Part shown: positions 33,057 through 46,339 of the stretch, one piece after another
Layout: each line of letters starts with the position of its first letter
How positions within the stretch are numbered: the stretch's first letter is position 1
Assembly (NCBI RefSeq): GCF_000090795.2
Contig: NW_003546305.1
Coordinates: 194,612-246,350 of the forward strand
Direction of reading: 5' to 3'
Source: Amphimedon queenslandica
Taxonomy: Eukaryota > Porifera > Demospongiae > Haplosclerida > Niphatidae
Length of the DNA: 51,739 nt
Notes under the pieces: model-generated
Told to the model about the DNA's origin: nothing
Databases searched by the model: none
Seen by the model: the letters and a program-made list of their open reading frames with translations, nothing else
Position numbers and translations under genes: made by a program

Positions 33057-34330
33057 TAGTATCTTCAGTACTCGTTAGAGTATTCAGTAAAAAGGGATGC
33101 AATTGTTTCCTCCCATGTTGGTTTTTTGGTTTAGGTAGCATTGAACGTAGTAGGCCTAAAAAGGTGTTTCTTTGATTGGCTTTTGAGATTGGAAGCATGC
33201 CACTGATAGGAAAGGAGCTCTTATGTCTCATGATATTAGCTATTTAGACAAACATTCATTGATACCATGGGAGCAGTTTAAAGCCATCGCCAGTGGTTCA
33301 GTTGCTGACCAGTTATCTGGTAGTTAGATCTGAGATAATTAAAAAGAATAAGCATTTTGTTCAGGCTATAGGAGATGTAATACTCACTTGTACAAGACAA
33401 GATATAGCACAACGTTGACACCGAGAAACAGATCTATTGTTGAATAGAGGTAATTCTTTAGAGATGGTGTCACTTCTTTCCAGGTTTGATCAAATAGTAG
33501 CAAACTGGCTTCAGAGGGGTCCACATAATGCTGTCTCTACCTCACATAATACCCAAAACACCATTATCATTGTGGCAACATTAGTTACAAAAGAACATGC
33601 ACATCGGTTTAGAGAGCTAGATACTATTTATTGATTGTACATGAAACCAAAGACTTCGGCAAAGATGAACAGATGTCAATATGTGTTTGATATTTAGACC
33701 AGGAAAATGCCAAATTGTTGAGGGCTTTTTTACTGTTGTTAGGGCTCCTAATTTAACAGCTGAGTATTTATCTTAATGTATAGTAAATACTCTTTCCCTT
33801 TTAACATCAAGTTGTCATCGATGGTTTCACTGGGCTATGACAGTGCATCAGTTATGATAGGGTGAGTTTCAGGTGTACAATCATGGATATGAAAATTAGT
33901 TCCTCATTTAGTCTATATTCACTGTCAAGCCCATTGGCTAAAGTTAGCAGTGGTTGACAGTGTATATTCTATTCCTATAGCTTCTGATTTCTTTTCAATT
34001 CCACAATCTCTCGATATCTTTATGTCTACTGGCAAAGGTCATGCCTTGTTTATACAACAAGGTCAACTACACCCTGGGTAACATACCAAATTTGTGAGGA
34101 ACATGAAGGCCTTGTAGGTGCTTATCTTTGCACTTAGTTCTTAGCACATTTGATGCCATTTTATTAACATTCCAGTTGATTGGTGATGGAATGCTTGAGG
34201 GAAATGACAAATCAAAGGCATTTTAAGCTGTTGGACTACACCATCTTATCCACTATTTTAAGTTTTTTGTTTGCCTTGTTACATTCACACGCATCATGGA
34301 TTTAACAAAGTCATTATTGAGTATTATGAG
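33057..34330 (+). pseudogene. hAT-2 (ZMYM1-like) transposase, main fragment
   Basis: After the 10.2 kb element the hAT protein resumes with EYSVKRDA (rest of the TTF zinc region), and LIPWEQFKAIASGSVADQLS. The DUF4371 region follows with KKNKHFVQAIGDVILTCTRQ, DIAQR-x-HRETDLLLNRGNS and HNAVSTSHNTQNTIIIVATL. The catalytic region includes IVHETKDFGKDEQMSICV near 33638 and AHWLKLAVVDSVYSIP near 33936. The last recognised block is GLHHLIHYFKFFVCLVTFTR, ending in MDLTKSL near 34330. Several stops occur. The hATC dimerisation end is missing, so the gene is truncated at its 3' side. Confidence 0.8.
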
Positions 34331-35570
34331 TTGTTATTATAACTGAATGATACAATGGTCAACAACTCAATAAAAAAGGAAAAAGAGAGTAGGAGAATAA
34401 TACAATACGCAATAACCAAAAAAAGTAATCACAACAGAAAGAGCACAGAGCTTAATTACATTTCAGTTACTTTGGTGATTATGAAACACTAATAATGTAA
34501 ACACACATCATGAATAGGATTAACATGGTGTCATAATAATATTACATGTACCATAGTTGGTTTCAGTTGAGTCTGACACAAAGTTTTTATCATCAAAACG
34601 TCACATGTAGCCCCTCCCACACATGCAAAAAACATACGTGAAACTAAAATGTGATCTCTTTTTCTTCCTCTAACTCATTGAGTCTCTTGTTTTGGGCGCT
34701 GTTTCCTCTACATCTTAACTGCAGGATCTTTGTCCTTGTTATCACTTCAAAAAAGAGGCAAGAAATGCAAAATTATAAGGGATTTTCAAAATAGTACAAA
34801 GTGAAAGCAGTTATATAGGATTGGAGAGGTAAGGCAGAAGAGCTGAGGCTTCTTTCTCGAGTGCAAGACCTTCTAGTGAATAATCCCTTAATCTGGGGTA
34901 TTCCTTTTGCTTTATATCATTTTTAGACAAGAAACGATCGCTAACAAACGTAATGAGATGCAAATTATATTCATGAGCATAACATGTAATGCAACATCAT
35001 GGCTGCTGCTGCTTTGCTGGTGGCCTTGTTCAGTTCTGTAGACCTATAGTTGTCCTGGGCCTTGGACACTATAGAGACAGACCTATAGAGCTGTTCAGCA
35101 CTACAGAGCTAGTTGCCCTACGGACTTGGGGACTAGGTAAAGACTCATACCTCTAGTACCAGCATAACCTTTATTTGGCCTTTTAAAGGTGAATTATACT
35201 TCATGTGATTGACATTATGCATTTTCCTTCTTTTATATAGGTGGGTGGTGGTGTGGGGAGCCAGCTATGTAGTGGCACATTTCGCGATGGTGCTGGCTAT
35301 CACACTGTTTATCAGTGTGCAAGACCACTACAACTTATAATTAATTTTTATTATTTGTAATAATTTTAATTTATTATTTCAGGAGCCCATGAAAGGGAGG
35401 GTTGATTATTTTTAGTAATCACTGACTTTTTTATAATCATTAAATGTAAATATTCAAAAAAATTACCAGTGATCAGTGGTGAAGTAAGCTGCTGAAAGTT
35501 CCATTTGTGATTAAATACGAGGATATTGATTAGCAAGTGAAATGCTAGACTGCAATTGTCTCCTTTCTTC
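34331..35570. other. Stretch without firm gene
   Basis: AT-rich. A short frame at 34998 (MAAAALLVALFSSVDL) and a hydrophobic frame after a possible acceptor near 35240 (VVWGASYVVAHFAMVLAI) could be exons of a small membrane protein, but the frames do not join cleanly. Nothing else was recognised. Confidence 0.35.
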
Positions 35571-35573
35571 CTC

Positions 35574-36247
35574 TTAAATTCTAACTTTCCTCTTGATTGC
35601 TTCTAATAATTTTTCTTCATATTTTTTTCTTTTACGCTGCTTCATTTCCTCATCTTCATAATATTCTATTCTCCTTCACATGTCACTGTTCTCTCTCTCC
35701 AAGCAACCATTAGATCTCTCTCTGTTGTGTAATTTTGTTTTCCACACCTCAGTGTTTTCATTTTTTGTCTTTAATAATCTCTGCAATTCCTCATCTTTAT
35801 TTTGTAACTTCTTTATTTCTTCATCTTTCTTCATCAATTTAGTTGTCATTTCGTCCTCTATCTTCTTTAATTTACTTTTCATTTCATCATTTATCTTCAA
35901 TTTACTTTTAATTTCATTGTCTTTCCCCTTCAATCTGCTTGTCATTTCTTTGTCTTTCTCCTTCAACTTGTTTGTAAATTCGTCATCTTTCTCCTTCAAT
36001 TTATCATCCTTCTCCTTCAATTCATCATCCTTCTCCAATTTACCATCCTTCTCCTTCAATTCATCATCCATCTCCTTCAAATTGCTTGTTATGTCCACAG
36101 CATGTTCATTACTACTTCTGGTTTTCCGCTCTTATTTGTAGCAGCAACAGGAGTCTCGTCCTTCATTCCAGCGGATAAATCAGCAGGATCCTCTTCCTCC
36201 ATTTGATAATCTATATCTCCATTTCCTGTCACAAACATTTGACCCAT
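35574..36247 (-). pseudogene. Lys/Glu-rich coiled-coil protein with internal TGA
   Basis: From the ATG at 36247 (MGQMFVTGNGDIDYQMEEED) the frame leads into an acidic region and then stops after VVMNMLWT. A second frame, opening just before it, carries 140 codons of heptad-rich repeats built on KEKDDELK-type units: a long coiled coil. The frame ends in a TGA at 35676-35678 but continues in phase for 33 more codons (RRIEYYEDEEMKQRKRKKYE and on) to a TAA at 35574. The first join may be a short intron or a frameshift; the TGA is probably a nonsense mutation. It is divergent from the OB-fold gene, with about 250 bp between starts. Function unknown. Confidence 0.6.
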
Positions 36248-37630
<1,383 letters not shown>

Positions 37631-38079
37631 AATGCATGTAATCACTTCTCGTTATTTATCATTGATTCTGATTGATAAATAAAATTTGTTGATAAATGAA
37701 ATTTGACAATGATAATTATAATAACAAATGCTTGCTCAGGCTCGTCCCCAAATGCTCCGCATTCATCTAGTATGCATATTTTTAAAACTATTCATTAATT
37801 TATTCATTTTCCCTTTTCTTTTTTTCTGATTTTCTGGGTGCCAGCAGCTCTCCCTGGTAATCTATGCTTCCTCGGCTCTCTCTGCACTATGTCAAACTAC
37901 ATAATTAAATTAAATAGTAGCGATGACGTCAGTCCTTGTTCAAGAAGCAGTGAGAGTATCCATCTCCTTGCAATCCTGTCCTGTGTTGTTGCTGTTGTCA
38001 AGTTCATGATCATTCTTTAACATTATTGTTTGTAATTTTCAATTTGTTATTAATTATTTCAATAAAACAATGATATCTA
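37631..38079. other. Non-genic stretch
   Basis: AT-rich 3' flank of the OB-fold gene followed by sequence with only short frames. Nothing recognised. Confidence 0.5.
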
Positions 38080-38660
38080 CCTTCTCTTAGCTAGAACTGG
38101 AAGGCTGGAACCTCCACAAAGTATTGCAGTTGATCCAAGCATAGCTAGGTAAAAAAATTGCTTACTTTTTCCAGTTTTGATATCTGAGCATGCGCGACCA
38201 CACCCAAATTTTGGAGCACATGTTTCTTTTAATTAACAAAATGGCAGCACGAAGTAAGTTGGACAGATCCAAACAGTCACAGTATCACTTCCTACTTTCT
38301 TGGAGAATGATCTGATGGGGCATGGACCTGCGCATAGACTGTTGAAGTGAAATGGTGTAAGAATTAGCCTTCTAGCACCAGCCAATATTGAGATACACAC
38401 CAACAACTGAATTGACAGGAGATGAAGATGAAACAAAGTGGACTAAACAAAATGGCCGTTTTGCCAATTTTTGACTTTTCTCCTAGACAAGGTCTAGAGC
38501 CACACTTGTGGTACCAATGGAGTCCTCTGGTGATAATAAGGTCCTCTAAGAAGACTGGTAACCATAGGAACTCATTTCCTTGGTATAGCAAGGCTGCAAA
38601 AGTTGTAGCAGCCATTTTGTTTGGGGGTGCATCCTACTTAGTAACTCTTCCGCATTACTA
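38080..38660 (-). repeat. Dispersed repeat R1, copy 2
   Basis: The reverse complement of 38080-38425 matches the three pieces of copy 1 at 7.7-10.5 kb without interruption, so it shows the pre-insertion state. On the minus strand, frames such as CISILAGARRLILTPFHFNS and CAGPCPIRSFSKK are conserved with copy 1, suggesting a former coding region. The part 38425-38660 has no partner in the window. Family unknown. Confidence 0.65.
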
Positions 38661-39272
38661 ATTATTTCAATTTTCACTTAAACTTCTATTGTTAGGACAA
38701 GTATCAGCCCAGCTCATCGAATTCAATTTAGGGTGCCCGTGTGAGTTTTTGAAGTAATATTTTGTGTTTTCATAGATGCTTTGCTTTCATATCTTGAATT
38801 AATTTCCATATCACCATATTTTTGACATTAGTTCGTCTGAGTTCTTCCTTCTTGTTATAATGTCGCTTTCTGTCCTTTGGTTGAAGCATCATTACTTCTT
38901 AGTGAGCCTTTTTGGTAAGTTAAGGTACAATTAATTAACCTGTAGCTCTTAGCATTAATTTCAATCTATAGGTAAAGGTTTACTGTTAGGATAAGGCGAC
39001 AATTATCAAGCCAGGGTACATTTATTTTTGGGGTAACTCTGTGAGTTACTAGAATTTAATTTTTGTGGGTTTGTAGATACATGTAATAATAATAATTGAT
39101 TTGCAACAATATCGTGTTGGTATTGGGTGTTTTACTTGTCATATTGTGAATATACATAAGCATGGTGACCTACTTTACAAAGCAGGCAAGAAGAATTGAG
39201 CTTATGGTATTTGTAGAAATTTCATGCACATTGTTTTGCCTTTTGTGGTTTTGACTGATACTAATTTCATTT

Positions 39273-39299
39273 GGAGACATTGAAAGTAATCCTGGCCCT
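39273..39299 (+). other. 2A-like ribosome-skipping motif
   Basis: GDIESNPGP fits the consensus D-V/I-E-x-N-P-G-P exactly and is preceded by a Leu-rich hydrophobic run (TLFCLLWF, stop, LILISF). 2A sequences cause ribosomes to skip a peptide bond before the final Pro and are known in invertebrate retroelements. An in-frame TGA eight codons upstream of the GDIE block shows decay. It sits at the N-terminus of the Helitron coding region. Confidence 0.75.
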
Positions 39300-40529
39300 T
39301 CAACATTCAAAAAATGTCCACAATATTTTGTTTCAGTTCATTTAGAAAGCTTGTGTGATAAATGTGGTTTCTCATTGAAATCAAAAATATATGTATATAA
39401 GTGCCCATCATATAGTGAACATATATCTGTTTTTCATAATAATTGTCCATGTGGTATTTTTATAAAAAAAGCAAAGAGCGAAAATTGCACTGCCAAAAAG
39501 AAAATGGCTTGCAATACAGCTAATGAAACACCTGAAGCTTCTTTACAAAGAAGGCAGAAAAAACCGAGTGTATGTCTATTATGAGAGCCAATGAATCTGC
39601 ACAAGCATCTAAGCGTAAAGAAATTAATGATCCTGCTTCTAAAAGATATGTCAGAAATCCATGGATTACAATAAAAGAAGCTATTTCTAATTTTCTCACT
39701 AAAATTAGATTTGGGCCCGATTTTTTTGTACTGTCTGTCTCCGCATGATGTATTCCACCAATGTAGTTTCCTTTGATAGAAATAAATAAAGTAAAGGGAC
39801 CCCTGAAATGTTAGAGAATATATTTAGGCACTGATATGCATGTCCTGATGGTACAGAATGGATATGCCTTACATGTAATTGTTCCATGAAATGAGGCAAT
39901 GTCCCTATAAAGGCGAAAGCTAATGGCCTTGGACTTGAAAACTACGTCCTGAACTAGAATGTTTGAATGAGCTTGAATTACGGTTGATTTCCCTTAGGAT
40001 ACCATTTATGAAAATGGTATCCTTACCTGGTGGTAAACAGAGGGGCATTCATGGACCAGCTATGAATGTCCCATCCAATGTTGATACTGTAGTTGATGTG
40101 CTTCCCCATTTGCATCTCAGTGTGAATTAATTGCACTTTAATTGAAAAGAAAGCTTTCCTACAAGGGTCACTACATGTACCAGTATGTTACGCTAACCAT
40201 TGTTATGAAAGCCCTCAAATGGCTAAAAGTTCACAATGAGGAATGGCTATCTGACTCTGCATGTGATGATAAAGAGGTTTTTGAGGGCTTGTTTCAGTAA
40301 CCCAATAATGATATTATTAGCACTGCCCAACAAAGTGAATTTAGTGTTGTTGGGAATGTCCCAGATACATTTAATGATGATAGTGTTCCCAGTGTTCCTA
40401 TGGATGTTAATAGTATTGCCCAACAAAGTGAACGTACCATCACTGTGAATGTCCATGCCATAGTCTCCCTATTATTCCTATAGTTGTTAATAGCCCCTAT
40501 TGTGATCTTAGTCACTTTGTTAGACAGCA

Positions 40530-41157
40530 TAGATACACAATCCATGATGTTCCCCCTGATGGTACCTGTTTGTTTCATGCAATCATTTACCATCTTCATT
40601 CTTATGGAATACAAAAAGCTTATTTTGAGCTCAGAAATGATGTTTTTTTTAGAATTAACCCTTGCATGAGTGATTGTACGCATTATTCTAGCTTTATTAA
40701 TTTCAAAGTGCCAGCAACAGATGGTGCCAGTGCTGCTACTGAGTCTGAGGAAGACATGTTTTTCAGGGTAGCTTTCATTGTGACATGGGAACATTACTTG
40801 GATAGGCTGAGTCGAGGAACCTGCGGAAACCATTTAACAATACGTGGGCTCAGTGAAATGTTAAGCATTTCCATTACAATATTATATTGCAGTGTGACTA
40901 CCAGTGTAGTTGTAATTGAACCAAGTGGTTGTAGTCCACTTGCTTCTACTAATATTGGTTATTTGGGGCAGATGCATTATGTTGGCCTTGACCCAGTGGT
41001 CAGTAGCACAACACCTGTTTCTACTAATAATGTTTCATGTACTGATAATATTATTGTAACACCACAGCAAAATAATGATAGTGTGCCTGCTGGTTATTCT
41101 GACCCATCACATTGTAATAATAGTTTTAATAATCAATTAAGTTACATTTTTACTTGA
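40530..41157 (+). pseudogene. OTU domain segment of the Helitron
   Basis: This is an open stretch of about 200 codons. DVPPDGTCLFHA holds the Asp and Cys of the OTU cysteine-protease signature (DGxCLFxA). The downstream HY in GQMHYVGL could supply the catalytic His, as in the xHY element of OTU proteases. OTU domains occur in several animal Helitron/Helentron proteins. The segment is the best-preserved part of the element. Confidence 0.7.
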
Positions 41158-41356
41158 TGGGGCAACGAGCATTTGTGCCAGAGAACTAGAGGTGCCTCTA
41201 TTACTTGCATGCTCCCTTATGAATATCTAGAAGTCGAGGCATGGATTTATTTTGTGGCTCCTGCAGAAGAGCATCACCCATTAGACATAATGTCTGATAC
41301 TCATTTTGAAGAAATGAGTAATCCATCTAATTCCCCTATGGTAAAGGAGGATTTAA

Positions 41357-42041
41357 AGGCTAAATTCCGTGAATTTGGATGGAGATTTTTTTCTGGACTC
41401 AATGTGTTTGCATGATTATAATGATGTGTTCCAACTCCCATTATTCAAAAAAATTATTCACTGAGATGAGCCTTCACAAATGCTCCTTTATGCTCCCTTC
41501 AATGTTACTTCTTGTCGGTGAGTGTGGCTAAACATGATGTCACAAAAGGAATAGATGCAGCTAAATCCATTCCTTTATAGGGGGAAATGATGCTTTATTC
41601 TCATGCCCTGTAATGTAGTATCACTAATTTAAAGATTGGGATCATTAGCTTTCATTATTCTAAGCATGCAACTGCAAGAAAAAGTAACAACACCACAAGT
41701 AGGTGAATTTTCTTTTTAGCCATTTTAAGTCTTTTTCCTGCACTTGCATGCTTAGAAAGAAAGCTAATAATCTTTAAACTAGTGCTGTTACATTACAGGG
41801 CATGAAAATAAAGGATTATTCCCCCTATAAAGGAATGGATTCAGCTGCATCTATTCCTCTTGTGACGTCAAGTTTAGCCACACCCACCGACAGGAAGTTA
41901 CATTGCAGAAGCAAAAATGAGCATTTTTGAAGGCTCATCTCAGTGAATAATTTATTTTGAATAATGGGAGTTGCAACACATCATTATTATGACCATACAA
42001 GCTAATAAAAAAATACCCCCAAAATTCACGTAACTTACCCT
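41357..42041. mobile_element. Kolobok-type MITE C inserted in the Helitron at TTAA
   Basis: TTAA at 41353-41356 and 42042-42045 flank 685 bp. The ends read inward are AGGCTAAATTCCGTGAATTT and AGGGTAAGTTACGTGAATTT. The inverted repeats extend over more than 200 bp, sharing ATAATGATGTGTT, CACTGAGATGAGCCTTC and AATAGATGCAGCT. Removing it with one TTAA rejoins Helitron codons in phase (YGKGGF with NKNRT). There is no coding capacity; it was mobilised presumably by a Kolobok A-like transposase. Confidence 0.92.
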
Positions 42042-43050
42042 TTAATAAAAACCGCACACATAAAATTTCACTTAGAAAATATTTTCAACAGCGTCTTTCA
42101 GATGTTGATGTTAGGTTTGCTAAAGATATAGAATATTTGCTTGTTTCCCAATACAAAGTGGAATGCAAGCACATACGAGATGCTGCTAATCATTACATTT
42201 GGCGGCAGAAACCTTCTGGAAATCTCACTGCTATATAGGCAAGATATTGTCATTTTTTAAGTGAGAATGTGCAAAGTGATAAGGCATACTCTTTAATGAA
42301 AAATGTGAGGGGCTGCACACCTTAATATCAAAGAACATTGTATGAGTTGCTTGCAATGGTTCGTTAGTTAGGAATACCAACATTTTTTACATTAACTGCT
42401 TCTGATATGAAATGGCCTGATATTTTAAGCATTATTCCTAGGCAGTATGGTGTGATTTAGACCAATGATGAAATAGAAAACTTTCCTTCTAAGAGAAAAG
42501 CAATTGGCTGAAGCGTAACCCTGTTACAGCAGCCTGCCACTTTCATTATCACTTTCATGTATTTTTTATGAGTTTTTGAAGTCATCTCCTGAGCCTTTAG
42601 GGAAGATGGAAGCTTTACTATCTGCATTCAAATCCAGGCTAGGGGTCTCACAATGCCCATACACTTATTTGGATAAAGGATGCTCCCAAGTTTGGTGTAG
42701 CCAGTGATCAAGAGTTTTCAGAATTTTTTGGTAATTATATAAGTGGTGCCATCCCTCATGAAGAGGGAGAATTAAGAAATAAAGTTTTGTTGTTACAACA
42801 CAGGCATTCAAATTACTGTAAACGGTGGATAAACTGTTGATTTAGGTGTCCCAGTACCGGTACACTAGTTACCAAACTGGTAACTGGTGACCTTTCTATC
42901 TCCAATGATTGCCAGTTGACAATCCCCCCATGGCAGATGTTGCTGCTATTTGACTCATAATAGCAATCTCTTGAACAGGGTTTGCTGTGGCTTGTATGTG
43001 ACTTCTATATGTTTCTATGTAAAAATGATTGAACAGTGCATAGCAATTAT

Positions 43051-43550
43051 CTATGCAACCACATCGAACTTTGATAATTCTTCTTCCTCTTGTTGGCCTT
43101 CCTTCCTCATGTCATGACAAGAGTGACCAGTTGAAGTAGCTGGAGAATCACGCACTGCTGATTCAAAATCAAGATCTGATACTTGTAGCTCCACAACAAC
43201 CTCAGGATCAAACAGTGGTGGATAAATATCTTCATCACAATCTTCGGTCTCTTTCTCTTCTTCCATATCTTCTACTTTTTCATATTCTGTCTCTATCAAT
43301 TAAAGAATACACTGTATAACTGAGTTTGATATAATATTGTGCTTTTATATAGCTGATGGAATGTCATTGTTGTAATAGCTAACCGCTATTCACTGTTAGT
43401 ATGTAAACAAGCTGTGTTATGAGAAAGTTTACCACTAGTTTCGTCACAAATGTAGTCCCCAAGAATTGAAGCAACATAGTCACTGTCTCGAGGACCTATT
43501 TCTTCATTTAATAAGCAAGCAATGTCTCTTTCTGTAGCCATAGTTTTCAT
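43051..43550 (-). CDS. Small acidic two-exon gene, unknown function
   Basis: Exon 1 (43550-43433) encodes MKTMATERDIACLLNEEIG, then DSDYVASILGDYICDETS, and ends at a GTAAAC donor. Exon 2 (43292-43051) begins after a GATAG acceptor in matching phase. It encodes ETEYEKVEDMEEEKETEDCD and PPLFDPEVVVELQVSDLDFE, ending SKFDVVA-stop. The joined frame of about 120 codons has no stops, and both splice sites fit, so it could be a functional gene or the acidic first exons of a transposon protein (such acidic starts are common). No domain recognised. It lies just downstream of the RAG1-N-like gene on the same strand. Confidence 0.5.
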
Positions 43551-46339
43551 ATAGTCTTTTTTGTCTTTGTTATACTTTTAAAAGTTGCTATGGAGACTCC
43601 ATGGTTACCTTCGATGCATTAAAGCCCTCCGTTTCTTTCCATGCACAATCAAGAAAAAATGTCGACAGGCTTCTAACTCACCAAAGAAGTCTTGACTACC
43701 TCTGATTTTAGTATCAAATGAAAGGATTTTGTTTAAATAATGTTTATGTAATAAAATGTATTTCGCCCAGGTAAAGATATTGTGATTATGAGCCCATAGC
43801 TAAAAATGATGATTCCCGCTGATAGCCTTGCTTTGTCATATTGGGTCACATATATTTATTAAAAGACACTTCGAAAAGAGAAAGAAAGCATCAATAAACT
43901 TACTACTTATTTTGTCAGCTCTCATATTTACATCACTCATCGATGCTGCTATAATAACAACAGATCTGCAAAATGTCTGGATATTCTCAGTCTGTATATA
44001 AAAAGTAAAAAAATGAATTTAAAGTTATCACCTTCAAACTTTTGTGGATGTGATTTCCTATGAACGAGCAACAGTGATATGCCTGGTGTTCCACATGAAA
44101 TGATGAAAGAGCAACCCTTCAAAACCTTTCTTGACAATCTTTTCATGGTGAGTGATGGTTTTTTTCTATAGAAATTATAGTGTACATAATAACAATAACT
44201 AAGATTTGTACATGCATACACTGGCTTTGATTTGCATTGTATTGTTGTGTATTAAGGAAGAGATGGTTGTAGCTTGTACTAATACACTTTGCTGTGTATT
44301 TGTTACAGATGTAAGTATAAGGTGAACCGTTGCTGTGCCTGATTCACTTCCACTTTGAGTGCAGCTGTTTCACTCTAGAGTGAAGAGATTGGACTGTATG
44401 TAGCTTGCAAAAGGAGGTGCTAGCTGTATCACATTACTCAGCAATACTACAGTCAAGATTGTGACATTCATCTTCAAGTAGAGTGAAGAGCATTTGAAAA
44501 TATCCAACGTAATATGTAAACCTGGTGGACACACATAGTTTAATAAAAGATTCTCCTGATTTTAATTGATTTTAACTAGATGATTAACCTGAGTCATTGG
44601 ATATTTAAGAAGGGTTTTTCAATGAAATTGTCAAAAATTTTTGCCTTCTTCAAGTTGGAACCATGCAGCTCAAACTCCTGGTGCTTCTGGTGGAGAGTCA
44701 ATAAGGAACTATCTGCAATGGTGTAAGTAGAATGCCTTGTTTCTTTGTCAGTTTTAAGCTGCTCCGATATTGTGTTGCACCATGAACAGCAGTGTTGTCT
44801 TTTCAGGTAATAATAATAAATGCTAGCGAGAACAGTCATTAATTATACTGCTAGCTCAAGATATCCCATTCATAGTACATAGAAACTCATAATCACCAGA
44901 CATGAACAGTCGTATAATGTAGCCCCAATGATGATAGTATCAGTGTGTATTATTCCATTGTGTTTCCTGCAGGTTAGAAACGATGCCTTGATACTGGTCC
45001 AGCGCAACATGAAGGTTGACAATATTGTCAGGAGCTTCAAGAGAAGAGAAGACACAGGTATTAAGTACTGAATTGGGCTTCTCAGTAATAAGTATTAACT
45101 GTTTGGACTGACATTTTTGGAATGCATGATCCTCCCGTCTGCACCTAGCTTCATCCCTATTTTATTTGGTCGTATGACTCCTTTATGCCACATTAGTTGA
45201 TTTAATCTATTCATATTGAATATCAATGATTGTATAATTAGATATTTACATGTACCTCACCTTTTCCTCAATCAGATGAATTAATACTGCTTGTAAATTT
45301 GTCTAATGGAGCTGAATGTCCTGACTACCTTGTCGTGGTTGAAAAGAAAACAGTATGGATTCTGCTGTAATCTGAACTGCCTCTAGGTCACTTATATTTC
45401 TTTCTGTTTTTTCTTGCTACTTAATTTTATTCTCAATGATTTCATCCATCTCTACATTAAAAAGCAAACAGTAAGGTGTTTATCAGTACAAAATGATACA
45501 TGCACCTACACATACCTTCTCATAGGCTATAGTTTTTTCCATACTAGACATAATTCCGCTTTTATACCTAGGCACTGTTCAGGTGATACATTAATGATTT
45601 CCTTTATTATTTCTTCCCTTTCTTTCTTAGAAGTTATCTTGATTTCATCTACCATTCAATGTTGACTTCCCCTCCACTGACATCCTCTCTCAGTTTTGAC
45701 GTCTCCCTACTCCTATGATGCATAGTATGTTGTGATGCCTTACCAGATGAGACTGATGGTGTGGTGACTGTAGTTAAATTAATTGGCTAATAGGTATTAC
45801 GGGGTACTTGCAGTTTACTGGAGGCAACTTTAACTGGGCAGAGGGGAGTGGTAGGTCACATGGACAGTCACCTGACCTATGAGGCAACTAGCCATTCCCA
45901 CTCCCACCCCCTTAATTTGGTAGAAAAAAAGACAGGGTTGGGTCAAAGATAAGAGACCCAGCCTGCCACTTCCTATATAATAGGAAGCAACAAAAGTAAT
46001 GAAGCCTGAGTTTATATACAGGTAGTTTTGAAAAAGGTATGATGGGTTGGCAACTCATGAAACCTCATCAAGGCAATAATAAATTTAGAAAGAAAATGGA
46101 TATTATTAAAATTCTTGAAACTGCAAATTATGACAAAAATAAGGCACAGTATGTAAAAGTAAAATCTAAACCCAAACCCAAATCCCATACATCTGAACAC
46201 ATTAAAATTTGGATAAGGGACATGATACAAAGATCCTTATTAAACTGCAGCTCCTAAACAACTAAACCCTAACACCTAAAGCCTACACCCAAATGCCCTA
46301 AAATTATGAACAGGACACAATTCAAAAAGAGAGCTTCAT

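Larger units (their letters stand above)
39150..42865 (+). pseudogene. Helitron protein (DUF6570-like, OTU, Rep), interrupted
   Basis: In order: a 2A-like motif (39273-39299) and Cys-rich knuckles (LCDKCGFSL, KCPSYSEH). Next WITIKEAISNFLTKIRFGP near 39665, WICLTCNCSMK near 39850 and LRLISLRIPFMKMVSLPGGK near 39980, the DUF6570-like region. MKALKWLKVHNEEW lies near 40207. An OTU-type protease domain has HDVPPDGTCLFHAIIYHL near 40543 and the later QMHYVGLDPV. SNPSNSP then leads to the MITE insertion. After it the Rep N-region reads RKYFQQRLSDVDVRFAKDIE, followed by SLMKNVRGCTP, LGIPTFFTLTASDMKWPDIL and GSHNAHTLIWIKDAPKFGV near 42637, where the HUH motif (normally SPHAH) is SHNAH, losing the first His. 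The sequence ends near 42865, before the tyrosine motif and Pif1 helicase. Many stops. Confidence 0.85.

Noticed and set aside
32971..33231. 86-codon minus-strand frame beside the helicase
   Set aside because: It spans the right TIR of the 10.2 kb element and the antisense of the hAT-2 zinc region, so it is not a gene.
35676..35678. TGA as selenocysteine or programmed readthrough codon
   Set aside because: No SECIS-like structure could be identified by eye and the gene has another frame break; a nonsense mutation is simpler.
41173..41415. Open frame of 80 codons ending in FREFGWRFFSGLNVFA
   Set aside because: It is a chimera: the first part is Helitron sequence in a shifted frame, and the end, after TTAA at 41356, is the terminal repeat of MITE C.
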